Assembly (NCBI GenBank): GCA_005880175.1
Contig: VBJR01000089.1
Span: 1-6,512 of the forward strand
Length of the DNA stretch: 6,512 nucleotides
From: Chloroflexota bacterium
GTDB lineage: Bacteria > Chloroflexota > Dormibacteria > Dormibacterales > Dormibacteraceae
Reading direction: 5' to 3'
Every line of letters starts with the position of its first letter. Within the stretch, counting starts at the first letter, position 1. Positions 1 through 5,717 of the stretch are shown here, piece after piece. The notes under the pieces are model-generated. The model was not told the origin of the DNA. It was given only the letters and a program-made list of their open reading frames with translations, and did no database searches. Both the position numbers and the translations under genes were made by a program.

Positions 1-60
1 CGGATGGAACGGATGGACGACTCGGAAGCGTCGTCCATCATTGACATCACGTGTAGTTGA
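1..60 (+). CDS. Open frame cut by the left edge, likely upstream part of the TnsB-like transposase in the -1 frame
   Basis: Frame +1 is open from the first base to a TGA at 58-60 and encodes 19 residues ending in IIDITCS. Hand-counting third positions gives 14 of 19 G or C, much higher than in the other two forward frames, so this is probably real coding sequence. The next gene's homology begins in a different frame at 57, immediately at this stop. One missing base near 55-58 would fuse ...ITCS to LKAYAKQVVER... . I infer that this is the same transposase gene broken by a frameshift. It could instead be the tail of a separate upstream gene. The stretch is too short to identify by itself. Confidence 0.4.
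   Translation, partial: RMERMDDSEASSIIDITCS
12..39. repeat. 10-bp perfect stem-loop
   Basis: GATGGACGAC at 12-21 and its reverse complement GTCGTCCATC at 30-39 flank an 8-nt loop. There is no T-run after it, so it does not look like an intrinsic terminator. It lies inside the putative coding frame described for 1-60 and just before the frameshift point. A 9-bp near-tandem duplication (CGGATGGA at 1-8 and 10-17) overlaps its left side. Function unknown. Confidence 0.35.
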
Positions 61-1094
61 AGGCCTACGCCAAGCAGGTCGTCGAGCGCGCCTTCGGCGC
101 CATCCGGTCGCTTCTGTTCGAGCACCTGCTCGGATACTGCGGCGTCGACGTCGCCGACCGCGGCGTCAACCCCACCGCCGACGCCGCGCTGACCGTACAG
201 GAGATGGAGCACCTGATCGCGACCTGGATCGTGCGCATCTGGCAGAACCGGCGGCTCGGGGAGTACGCACCCTGCTGGGACCCCGGCGGCGACCACAGCC
301 CGAACACCTTGTTCGCGGCCTCGCTCGCGCAGGGCGGCTTCGCCATGGAGATCCCCGCGCCGGAGCTGTACTACGAGCTGCTGCCGTCCCACTACGTCGT
401 GATCCACGGCCGACGAGGGGTGAAGGTGCGCGGCCTGTGGTACGACGGCCCAGCGCTGGATGCCTACCGGGACCGCCACTCAGCTCGCGGCGGGCAGCAC
501 AAGGGCCGATGGGTGGTCCGCCACGACCCGAGGGACGCCCGGACAGTGTTCTTCCAGGACCCTCTGACCCATGCCTGGCATCGGCTGCGCTGGACTGGGC
601 TGGCTCCCGAAGGGGAGGTCCCCTCGTTTGGTGACGCGCGCGTGCGCGACCTGCTCCGGGCAGCCAGGCAGGCCGGCCTGCAGCCGAGATCCGACCGAGA
701 GCTCCTGCCGCTGCTGCTCGAGCTCATCGGGGCGCATACGCCGATCGACCGGTGGCCAACCCTCATGACCAAGGCCCAGCGCATAGAACACGCCCGCGAG
801 GTCGCGCAGGCCGATGCCGCAGCCCACGATCAGCCCGGCGCATCGCGACCATCAGCGGAGGTCGTTCAGGAAGGAGACGTGGTGCCCCTGCGCTGGGAGG
901 AACGGAAGAAGCGGACCGAGGAGGCGATCGATATCCAGCGGCGGCAGCGGCGGAAGGAGGCCGCCCCACAACGGCAGGCGCCGCCGCCGCTGCTCGGTGA
1001 GGCGTTCCGCCACCGCAGCCTGTTCCTTCTGCCCGACGACGACCATGAGGACGGGCACGAAGACGATGGCGATGTCCGCGAAAGTGCGCCGTGA
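57..1094 (+). CDS. tnsB: TnsB/TniA-family (Mu-type) DDE transposase, C-terminal part, 5' end missing or frameshifted
   Basis: This is the C-terminal part of a Tn7/Tn402/Mu-type integrase, the protein that cuts transposon ends and joins them to target DNA. AKQVVERAFG (residues 5-14) closely resembles the block in MuA that carries the third catalytic acid, so Glu10 is probably the E of DDE. The two catalytic Asp residues would lie left of the window. A helical segment follows (45-70, ending near WQNRRLGEY), then a Mu-transposase C-terminal beta-barrel-like stretch (about 100-180, PAPELYYELLPSHYVVIHGRRGVKVRGLWYD to HDPRDARTVFFQDP). The tail is charged (about 270-345) and acidic at the end; in this family the tail commonly contacts the ATPase. 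The TTG at 57 directly follows an in-frame TAG and sits inside the catalytic domain, so it is not a natural start. The stop overlaps the next gene by 4 bp (GTGA). Family members are usually 500-700 aa, so 345 aa is too short. Confidence 0.85.
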   Translation: MKAYAKQVVERAFGAIRSLLFEHLLGYCGVDVADRGVNPTADAALTVQEMEHLIATWIVRIWQNRRLGEYAPCWDPGGDHSPNTLFAASLAQGGFAMEIPAPELYYELLPSHYVVIHGRRGVKVRGLWYDGPALDAYRDRHSARGGQHKGRWVVRHDPRDARTVFFQDPLTHAWHRLRWTGLAPEGEVPSFGDARVRDLLRAARQAGLQPRSDRELLPLLLELIGAHTPIDRWPTLMTKAQRIEHAREVAQADAAAHDQPGASRPSAEVVQEGDVVPLRWEERKKRTEEAIDIQRRQRRKEAAPQRQAPPPLLGEAFRHRSLFLLPDDDHEDGHEDDGDVRESAP

Positions 1095-2344
1095 CGAACG
1101 CGGCGTCGGAACCTCCCCACGACCATCTGGTCCCGTTCGTGCTGCCCGGCCCTGTCGCCGAGCGGGAAACGTTGGAGGGCTGGACGCGGTGGCGGCAGAC
1201 CAGGCATGCCTTCGTACCCGCTCCTCGACTAGACCTGGCGACGTATCGAACGATGAGCCCGCGACGGCGGATGCTGCACGACCTGCACCGCGCGGCCACC
1301 CATGCCAACCTGGCCTTCCAGGAGACCCCGATGAGCACGGCGGTGGCGCGGCTGATGCGGTCGCGAATCCAGAACAACGCCCTCAAGCACAACCCGGCCA
1401 CCCGCGCCGGACTGATGATCAGCGGCGGCGGCTATCAGGGCAAGACCGAGACCGCCTGCGAGGTGGCCGCCAGCTTCGAGGACCAGTGGCTGGACCTCCA
1501 TCGCAACCTCAACCCCGAGGCGATGCCGGGCACTCGGGATCTGCACGCACCGGTCGCATGCGTCCAGACCCCCGTGACCGCGACGCCCAAGAGCACGTGC
1601 CAGGCCATCCTCGACTTCTTCGGAGCGGACCACGGGAAGATGACCCTTCCTCAGCTGGTCCACGCGGTCCGTGCGTCTCTGCACGACCACGGCACGCGCG
1701 TCCTCTTGCTGGACGACATCACCCGCTTGAGGATGCACCGCGCGGACGACCAGGACGTGCTCGACCTCCTCCGGGCGCTCATGAGCATGCACGTCACCCT
1801 GGTCCTGATCGGGGTCGACATCCCCGGGTCGGGACTACTCCGGGAAGGCCGCCACGCCCCGATCGTCTCCACGCCGGCGCACCGCCAGAGCGATGAGGCC
1901 GCGACCCAGACCGAGCGTCGCTTCGATCTGGTCCACCTCGACCCCTTCCGGTATGACACCCCGGCCGGCATCGCGGCCTGGGTCGCTCACCTCACCGGCC
2001 TAGAAACCCAGTTGCGGCTCTTCGAAGCCCGGCCGGGCATGCTCACCGGCGAGCGCATGCCGGAGTACCTGTACCGCCGCACGAACGGCATCGTCGGCCT
2101 GCTGGAACGCCTGGTGGAGGACGGCTGCATGCAGGCCATCGACACCGGCGAAGAACGCCTGACGACCGACCTGCTCGACGGCGTCGAGGTCAACCTCGGC
2201 AACTTCCCTGGCCGGGACCCCAGCGCCGGCGAGGTCCCGCTCGTTCCGTCCCCATCGGCCGCGGCGGGCAGGACGCGCAGAAGGCGGCCACGCAACACGG
2301 TGTTCGACGACCGACACCGTCCATCAGTCTCAGCCGGGGCCTGA
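1091..2344 (+). CDS. tnsC: TnsC/TniB-family AAA+ ATPase, transposition regulator
   Basis: This is the ATP-dependent regulator that links target selection by TniQ to the TnsB transposase; in this family it forms filaments or rings on target DNA. Walker A is GGGYQGKT (residues 112-119). Walker B is VLLLDDI (204-210), with Asp208 and Asp209. A sensor-1-like strand is VTLVLIGVDIPGS (235-247). ERRF (275-278) provides candidate arginine fingers, and TNGIVGLLERLV (331-342) resembles the sensor-2 helix. The C-terminus (about 385-417) is basic and proline-rich. At 417 aa it is within the family range and shows no internal stop or frameshift. The GTG start shares GTGA with the stop of the transposase gene, so translation is probably coupled; no strong ribosome binding site is seen. 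The last base overlaps the ATG of tniQ (TGATG). It may be annotated as an ATP-binding or TniB-family protein. Confidence 0.9.
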   Translation: MTNAASEPPHDHLVPFVLPGPVAERETLEGWTRWRQTRHAFVPAPRLDLATYRTMSPRRRMLHDLHRAATHANLAFQETPMSTAVARLMRSRIQNNALKHNPATRAGLMISGGGYQGKTETACEVAASFEDQWLDLHRNLNPEAMPGTRDLHAPVACVQTPVTATPKSTCQAILDFFGADHGKMTLPQLVHAVRASLHDHGTRVLLLDDITRLRMHRADDQDVLDLLRALMSMHVTLVLIGVDIPGSGLLREGRHAPIVSTPAHRQSDEAATQTERRFDLVHLDPFRYDTPAGIAAWVAHLTGLETQLRLFEARPGMLTGERMPEYLYRRTNGIVGLLERLVEDGCMQAIDTGEERLTTDLLDGVEVNLGNFPGRDPSAGEVPLVPSPSAAAGRTRRRRPRNTVFDDRHRPSVSAGA

Positions 2345-3420
2345 TGGACGTGGCGGTGCGGGTGACCACGCCTCACCGGCCTCTGCCGCGCAGCCTGGAG
2401 CCGCTCGCGGACGAGTCGTTCCCTGGTTACCTCCTCCGCCTCGCACATCGCCTTGACCTCTCCCCGGCCCGCCTCGCCACAGTCACCGGGCTGACCCTGC
2501 ACGAGGGCGTCCCGGTCAATCGAATGCTCGCACTGGAACCCGCGATGGCCGAGGAGTTCGGCCGCATGACCCGCCTCTCCGCGACCGAGGTGACCGGGCT
2601 GACCCTGGCCAGCCTCAGCCCGCTCTATCCGCCACTGGATCTGGCCTTCTCGGGTCGCCGTCGCCTCATCCAGGGGGTATTCGTCAAGGAGAACTGGGTG
2701 TTCTCGCACGCCAGCCGCTATTGCCGGCAGTGCCTCGCCGGAGATGGCAGCGTCATCCAGCAGGAGCACGGTGGGGCGTGGAGCAAGCTCTGGCGACTGC
2801 CCGTCGTCTTCGCCTGCCCACTCCACGGTCAGCTTCTTCGACATGCGTGTCCCACCTGCGGCGACCCCGCTCACTCGAGCGCGGGCAGCGGGTCGATGCT
2901 GCCGCTCGTCGGGAACAGCACCCTTCACCCCACCCAGTGCCGCAACGCCGTCGTCGCCGCCGGTGTGCGACGGGCTTGCGGACATCAGCTCGCCCAGCCA
3001 GAGTTGCGGACCCTGCCTCCCTCCGATGAACGTGAGGACCTGCTCAGGCTCCAGTCGCGCCTCCTGGGCCTCCTCCGTTCGGACGGCCAGGAAGCGGTCG
3101 TGTGCTTCGGACGCGAGACGACACCGGCACGCTACTTCGTCGACCTGCGCATCCTCACGTGCGTGATCGTGGCGTCCTGGCCGGCGGGCCGTGACCTCAC
3201 CCAAACCTCCGCGTGCGAGCGCCTCGTCGATCGGCACGTACGGCGTCTGTCGACGGACACGCCAGTCTGGCGTGTCCGTCGACAGATGTCGCCGATGCTG
3301 GCGAGCAGGACTGCCTGCCGCAGGATGGTCATGACCGGGAAGCTGGCCAGGACGCCGCGGTCCTGGGCCGGCCACTCCTCCAGGACCGCGCCGATGGCGG
3401 CCTCGATCTGTTGGATCTGA
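2344..3420 (+). CDS. tniQ: TniQ-family target-selection protein, C-terminally truncated
   Basis: TniQ/TnsD proteins recognise the target site and recruit the TnsC ATPase. The N-terminus has the typical PLADESFPGYLLRLAHR block (residues 20-36). The zinc-binding core follows: C127-x2-C130 (YCRQC), then WRLPVVFACPLHG with C158 and H161, then C169-x2-C172 (ACPTCG). A second possible cluster is C199, C212 and H214. The conserved-looking PARYFVDLRILTCVIVASWPAGRD lies at 261-284. Family-like sequence ends near residue 300. Codons 301-314 are encoded by the 19-bp inverted repeat, and everything after that to the stop at 3420 is antisense to the IS110 transposase, so this C-terminus is foreign. ATG at 2344 overlaps the tnsC stop by one base. 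The zinc core is intact, so partial function cannot be excluded, but a longer C-terminal domain has probably been lost. Confidence 0.85.
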   Translation: MDVAVRVTTPHRPLPRSLEPLADESFPGYLLRLAHRLDLSPARLATVTGLTLHEGVPVNRMLALEPAMAEEFGRMTRLSATEVTGLTLASLSPLYPPLDLAFSGRRRLIQGVFVKENWVFSHASRYCRQCLAGDGSVIQQEHGGAWSKLWRLPVVFACPLHGQLLRHACPTCGDPAHSSAGSGSMLPLVGNSTLHPTQCRNAVVAAGVRRACGHQLAQPELRTLPPSDEREDLLRLQSRLLGLLRSDGQEAVVCFGRETTPARYFVDLRILTCVIVASWPAGRDLTQTSACERLVDRHVRRLSTDTPVWRVRRQMSPMLASRTACRRMVMTGKLARTPRSWAGHSSRTAPMAASICWI

Positions 3421-4265
3421 CCGTCGAGGAGGCGGAGCTGGTAGAGCAACCACTCCTGGGTGTGCACGATGGCGTCGGTGTCGGTGTTCAGGCCGGCGCT
3501 GTCGGCGGCGGCCATTTGGAGGTCCATCAGGCGAGGGGCCAGCCCTCGAGCGCGGCCCTCACGGACGACCACACGGTGAAGATCGGCTGGGTCGGCCGCG
3601 GCGACGTGGTCCGGAGTCGGGAAGGACTCCAGGAGCAGCCGAGCACTGGGGCGGGTGACGCTGATCTTGAAGAACGTCTTGAGCTCTGGGAACAGGACGT
3701 CCTCGATCGCGGTGAGCTGGTTGCGGCAGCGGACTCGATGCTCGACCAGGCGAGCACGATCCCGGATGAGCATCCGCAGCGCGTCGGTGTTCCTGGGCGG
3801 GCGTTGCAGGAAGCCGCCCTTGAGGCCGAGCCGCTCGCGCTCGAAGAGCAGGCGGGCGATCAGACGCGCGTCCAGTGCGTCGGTCTTGGTCTGCTTGCCG
3901 ATCATCAGATGCCGGCGGTCGTGGAGGGCGAAGTTCTGGAGCCAGTCGACGCGGTAGCCGTGCCGCTCCAGCCAGGCGACGACCGTGCGTCCGTACCAGC
4001 CCCCGGTGGGCTCCATCCCGACCCTGGTCTGGTCGGGGGCGAAGCCCAACTCGCCGAGCCAGCTGATGAGTTCGCGGAAGCCCAGGGCGGTCGTGGCGAT
4101 GGCGCGGACCGGCGCTCGCTCCCAGGAGCCGTCCCACATCCGAGGTTCGGGGATGCCGGCAGCCAGGTGCTTCCGCCGACCGATGTCGATGCCGAGGTAG
4201 AGGAAACCGGACGGAGCCGGGACGTCCCAGGTTTCAGTCAAGGCTGCGGCGGGCTGCGTGCCCAT
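3132..4265 (-). pseudogene. IS110-family transposase, 3'-truncated
   Basis: The N-terminal RuvC-like DEDD domain is recognisable. Asp27 is in LGIDIG, Glu85 in GMEPTGGWY, and Asp129 and Asp132 in KTDALDARLIARLL, which are the expected four acidic residues. A long helical linker follows (about 160-300). The C-terminal Transposase_20 region begins at DRGVLASFPVMTILRQAVLLASIGDI (302-327) and stops there. The part that normally carries the catalytic serine, after a G-x-A-P-like block, is absent. Codon 327 ends at 3285, where the perfect inverted repeat takes over. Codons 328-377 are repeat sequence plus antisense tniQ. The ATG at 4265 is well supported, with AGGAGG four bases upstream. IS110 enzymes use the DEDD acids together with the serine for RNA-guided recombination, so this copy should be inactive. 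No right end of the element is visible. Confidence 0.88.
3246..3286. repeat. Perfect 19-bp inverted repeat, 3-bp centre, at the tniQ/IS110 junction
   Basis: The left arm TCTGTCGACGGACACGCCA (3246-3264) and its exact reverse complement (3268-3286) flank GTC (3265-3267). Pairing continues weakly outside the arms with wobble pairs. Recognisable TniQ coding stops at the left edge, and recognisable IS110 transposase coding (...LLASIGDI, minus strand) stops at the right edge. There is no T-tract. Inside the outermost bases each arm begins TGTCGACGG; a TGT start is typical of Tn7/Tn402-type ends, so it could be a transposon end or two fused ends. I found no further copy of the arm in this window. 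The role is inferred; the structure is directly visible. Confidence 0.9.
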
Positions 4266-4390
4266 GGGTCCTCCTGTGAAGGTTCCGGACTCCGGCTGCC
4301 GGCCGGTGCGACCAGGGTCGCGTTCGCTGGCGGCCGTGAGAAGTGCGCCGCGGGTGGCGGGATGGCGACCAGACCCTCGCCGTCGAATTG
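4266..4390 (-). other. Possible IS110 left-end noncoding region (bridge-RNA location)
   Basis: In IS110-group elements the noncoding left end upstream of the transposase gene encodes the bridge RNA that pairs with target and donor DNA. Here the stretch between the transposase ATG and the end of plausible helix-turn-helix coding (about 4390) is the only candidate. It is GC-rich and holds a small hairpin with GCGAC/GTCGC arms at 4308-4312 and 4317-4321. I cannot define the left boundary, a promoter or guide loops by eye, so this is a location prediction only. Confidence 0.22.
4270..4275 (-). promoter_or_regulatory. Shine-Dalgarno sequence of the IS110 transposase
   Basis: On the minus strand AGGAGG ends four bases before the ATG at 4265. 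It fixes the start and argues against beginning the gene farther upstream. Confidence 0.75.
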
Positions 4391-4767
4391 GAATCGCTTC
4401 GACCAGCGCTTCAGCGTGGACGGGTCGAGCTGGCCCTCAGCCGTGCTGGCCGCCGCCGCGCGCTCCCACGTGGCGCCCATCAACCGCCACCTCAACCCGT
4501 TCACGATCACCGCTCGCGCGTACAGGTGGCGGGGCACCACCCGGTCATCGAAGGCAGTCATCACCTTGTCGCAGCCCAGGCACCTCCAGCGCTGCTGGCA
4601 GACGACGCGCAGACCCTCAAACTCGACCAGCCGACGTGGCCGCCGGTCGTGTCGGGTCCAACGGCTGCCACCACACCTCGGGCAGTCGTCGTTCGGCTGC
4701 GGTGGTACGCTCGGGGCGGTTCGTTATCAGCCTTCGGAGCCGGGCCGGCCAGCGCAGCTCCGGAGGC

Positions 4768-4788
4768 TGCCTCCTTTTCGGGGAGGCA
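4768..4788. repeat. 7-bp stem-loop between the zinc-ribbon remnant and the IS256 remnant
   Basis: TGCCTCC (4768-4774) pairs with GGAGGCA (4782-4788) around a 7-nt T-rich loop. It follows a GC-rich partial palindrome (GCAGC...GCTGC, about 4754-4770). It sits in the only stretch of this part (4727-4820) with no recognisable coding, where two element remnants meet. No U-run follows on either strand, so terminator activity is doubtful. Confidence 0.3.
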
Positions 4789-4820
4789 CTCTATGACCTG
4801 GTCAGTTCATTACGGACCAT

Positions 4821-5179
4821 TGGGGCTACGACGAGACCGGGCAGCGCGTGCTGCTGGACGTCGTGCTCGGTCAGCGAGAGCGGTTCGAGGACTGGCTGGA
4901 GATGGGGCGCGACCTGGTCCGCCGCGGCCTGCGGGCGCCGATGCTGGTGGTCACCGACGGAGCGCCCGGGCTGATCCGGGCGATGGAGGAGCTGTGGCCG
5001 GACAGCGATCGCCAGAGGTGCACCGTGCACCGCTGGAGGAACGTGGCCGGCAAGCTGCCCAAGAACGACACCCAGCCGATTTGGAGCGTTCGTACCCGAG
5101 CGCGGCGGCCTGCCTGGCCGAGGACCTGCCGGCCCTCTGCGTGCACCTCGCGTACCCGCTCCGGCTTCGAGGACGCCGC
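4821..5179 (+). pseudogene. IS256-family (mutator-type) transposase, two fragments with an internal deletion and frame change
   Basis: Fragment one (4821-5073) encodes WGYDETGQRVLLDVVLGQRERFEDWLEMGRDLVRRGL followed by PMLVVTDGAPGLIRAMEELWPDSDRQRCTVHRWRNVAGKLPKND. This is the middle of the catalytic domain; the Asp of VVTDGAPGL is one DDE acid and QRC..H is a family signature. Fragment two, in another frame (about 5080-5179), encodes DLERSYPSAAACLAEDLPALCVHLAYPL, which matches the region further along in IS256 transposases. Several tens of residues that normally lie between them are missing. The N-terminal part, the first catalytic Asp and the final Glu-containing C-terminus are also missing. 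An in-frame stop at 4794-4796 precedes fragment one. No terminal inverted repeats are visible. This is a dead remnant of an element of roughly 1.3 kb. Confidence 0.8.
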
Positions 5180-5443
5180 ACGGACGATCAGACGGACGCC
5201 ACGATCCTCGGCGTCCGTCTCGGCTCCTCGCCGCAGGAGTGGCCGCCCACCGTCGTGATCGACTTCACGATGTCTGGGCGCCGCGGCACCTGGCACGTGG
5301 CCTCCGCGTCCCTCTTCCTCGATCGGGGCCCGGTCTCCGATGCGGCAGACTGGTTCGCCCAGATCGCTTGGGAGGCCTTCCCCGAGCTGCAAGCCACCGG
5401 GTACGTGCGGGACGGGATGTGGATTCCCAACCAGCCACCGTAA
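5180..5443 (+). pseudogene. 3' end of an unrecognised gene fused to the IS256 remnant
   Basis: The frame of IS256 fragment two stays open to the TAA at 5441 and encodes about 87 residues unlike IS256. They include TILGVRLGSSPQEWPPTVVIDFTMSGRRGTWHVASASLFLD, then DAADWFAQIAWEAFPELQATGYVRDGMWIP. Third positions are almost all G or C, so it is probably the true 3' part of a gene. It could fold as a few beta strands followed by a helix with an AADWFAQIAWEAF core. The open frame extends back to an ATG at 4790, but codons before about 5080 read the IS256 DNA out of frame, so a 217-aa chimera could be translated without being an ancestral protein. I do not recognise the family. Its 5' part was probably replaced by the IS256 insertion. 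Confidence 0.5.
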
Positions 5444-5563
5444 CGACTGCGGGACTCAGCCGTTAGGACGAGGAGTCGGCCTACGAGTTGGACGGCGGCG
5501 GTTACGCACGCCGCACCGCTCGGGCGATGCGTCCCACCAGCAATGTCCTGATGGCGTTACAGG

Positions 5564-5592
5564 TTGACAGGTCTGCACGATCGTGCTCTACT
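5564..5592 (+). promoter_or_regulatory. Sigma-70-like promoter
   Basis: TTGACA (5564-5569, a full match to the -35 consensus) is followed after 17 bases by TCTACT (5587-5592, four of six to TATAAT). It lies in the 274-base gap between 5443 and 5718 and points towards the secreted-protein gene, leaving a leader of about 120 bases. Actinomycete housekeeping promoters often have this form. It is not experimentally supported. Confidence 0.45.
5575..5586. promoter_or_regulatory. 12-bp palindrome in the promoter spacer, possible operator
   Basis: GCACGATCGTGC is a perfect palindrome lying entirely between the proposed -35 and -10 boxes and ending directly before the -10. A dimeric repressor or activator bound here would control the promoter. 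The binding protein cannot be named. Confidence 0.4.
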
Positions 5593-5673
5593 TACGCAGC
5601 CGCACTAGTACATCCAATACCACCGGAGTTCATGTCTTCTAGCACATGGTCTGGTAGCATTTGGCGCGGCGTC

Positions 5674-5702
5674 GCTGACTGGCTGACTGGCTGACTGGCT
5701 GG
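5674..5702 (+). repeat. Tandem repeat, 3.6 copies of GCTGACTG
   Basis: Three exact 8-bp units (starting at 5674, 5682 and 5690) plus a partial fourth lie 15 bases before the ATG at 5718. Each unit contains TGA, and because 8 is not a multiple of 3 the three stops (5676, 5684, 5692) close all three forward frames. This separates the next gene from anything translated upstream. Short tandem units like this can vary in copy number by slippage. Confidence 0.85.
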
Positions 5703-5707
5703 ACATC

Positions 5708-5713
5708 GGGGGG
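5708..5713 (+). promoter_or_regulatory. G-run ribosome binding site of the secreted-protein gene
   Basis: GGGGGG ends four bases before the ATG at 5718. It is a weak substitute for GGAGG but is the only purine-rich match near the start, and no other start codon in this frame precedes it after the stop at 5676. Confidence 0.4.
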
Positions 5714-5717
5714 CCAT

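Larger units (their letters stand above)
1..3245 (+). mobile_element. Remnant of a Tn7/Tn402-like transposon (tnsB-tnsC-tniQ core)
   Basis: Three co-directional, overlapping genes in the order TnsB, TnsC, TniQ form the conserved core of Tn7/Tn402-type elements. The left end lies outside the window. The right boundary is placed where TniQ coding meets the inverted repeat at 3246, but that repeat may itself belong to the element. No TnsA-like endonuclease, resolvase, CRISPR array or cargo gene is visible here. Damage at both ends of the operon suggests a non-autonomous or dead copy. Confidence 0.7.
4238..4723 (-). pseudogene. Zinc-ribbon plus helix-turn-helix protein, remnant without a usable start
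   Basis: Reading the minus strand from the TAA at 4724-4726 downwards, the frame encodes CPRCGG (first Cys codon 4682-4684), then about 30 basic residues, then WRCLGCDK (4565-4588). This makes a four-cysteine zinc-ribbon. Next come FDDRVVPRHLYARAVIVNGLRWRLMGATWERAAAAS and DPSTLKRWSKRF, which look like a helix-turn-helix. The pattern resembles DUF6431-type proteins and N-terminal domains of some IS transposases; the exact family is not certain. The only ATG/GTG/TTG starts lie at or after 4564, downstream of the cysteines, so the gene has lost its true 5' end. The last 40 or so residues are proline-rich and unlike any domain, probably read-through into IS110 DNA. The stop lies 28 bp inside the IS110 transposase gene. 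It could be a fragment of an older element that IS110 landed in. Confidence 0.5.

Noticed and set aside
41..634. 197-aa plus-strand frame starting upstream of the transposase fragment
   Set aside because: It is Arg-rich shadow sequence with poor third-position bias; the alternative frame shows clear Mu-transposase features.
814..1896. 360-aa plus-strand frame across the tnsB/tnsC boundary
   Set aside because: It is Arg/Pro-rich, without motifs, and out of frame with two genes whose families are recognisable.
3246..3286. Intrinsic transcription terminator
   Set aside because: The stem is strong, but no T-run follows on either strand, and both genes read through it instead of ending there.
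1987..3453. 488-aa open frame on the minus strand
   Set aside because: It lies antisense to the tnsC end and tniQ, is rich in Arg, Gly and Pro, and has no recognisable domain. Long antisense frames are expected in GC-rich coding DNA.
3213..4796. 527-aa open frame on the plus strand
   Set aside because: It is antisense to the IS110 transposase, whose DEDD residues and Shine-Dalgarno sequence establish the minus strand as coding.
5017..5031. 15-base palindrome (7-bp arms, 1-base centre)
   Set aside because: It falls inside the conserved IS256 QRC-x-VHRW coding stretch, so it is probably a consequence of codon choice.
5488..5694. 68-aa plus-strand frame before the secreted protein
   Set aside because: It has no ribosome binding site or domain, spans the proposed promoter and ends in the tandem repeat; a chance frame is likelier.
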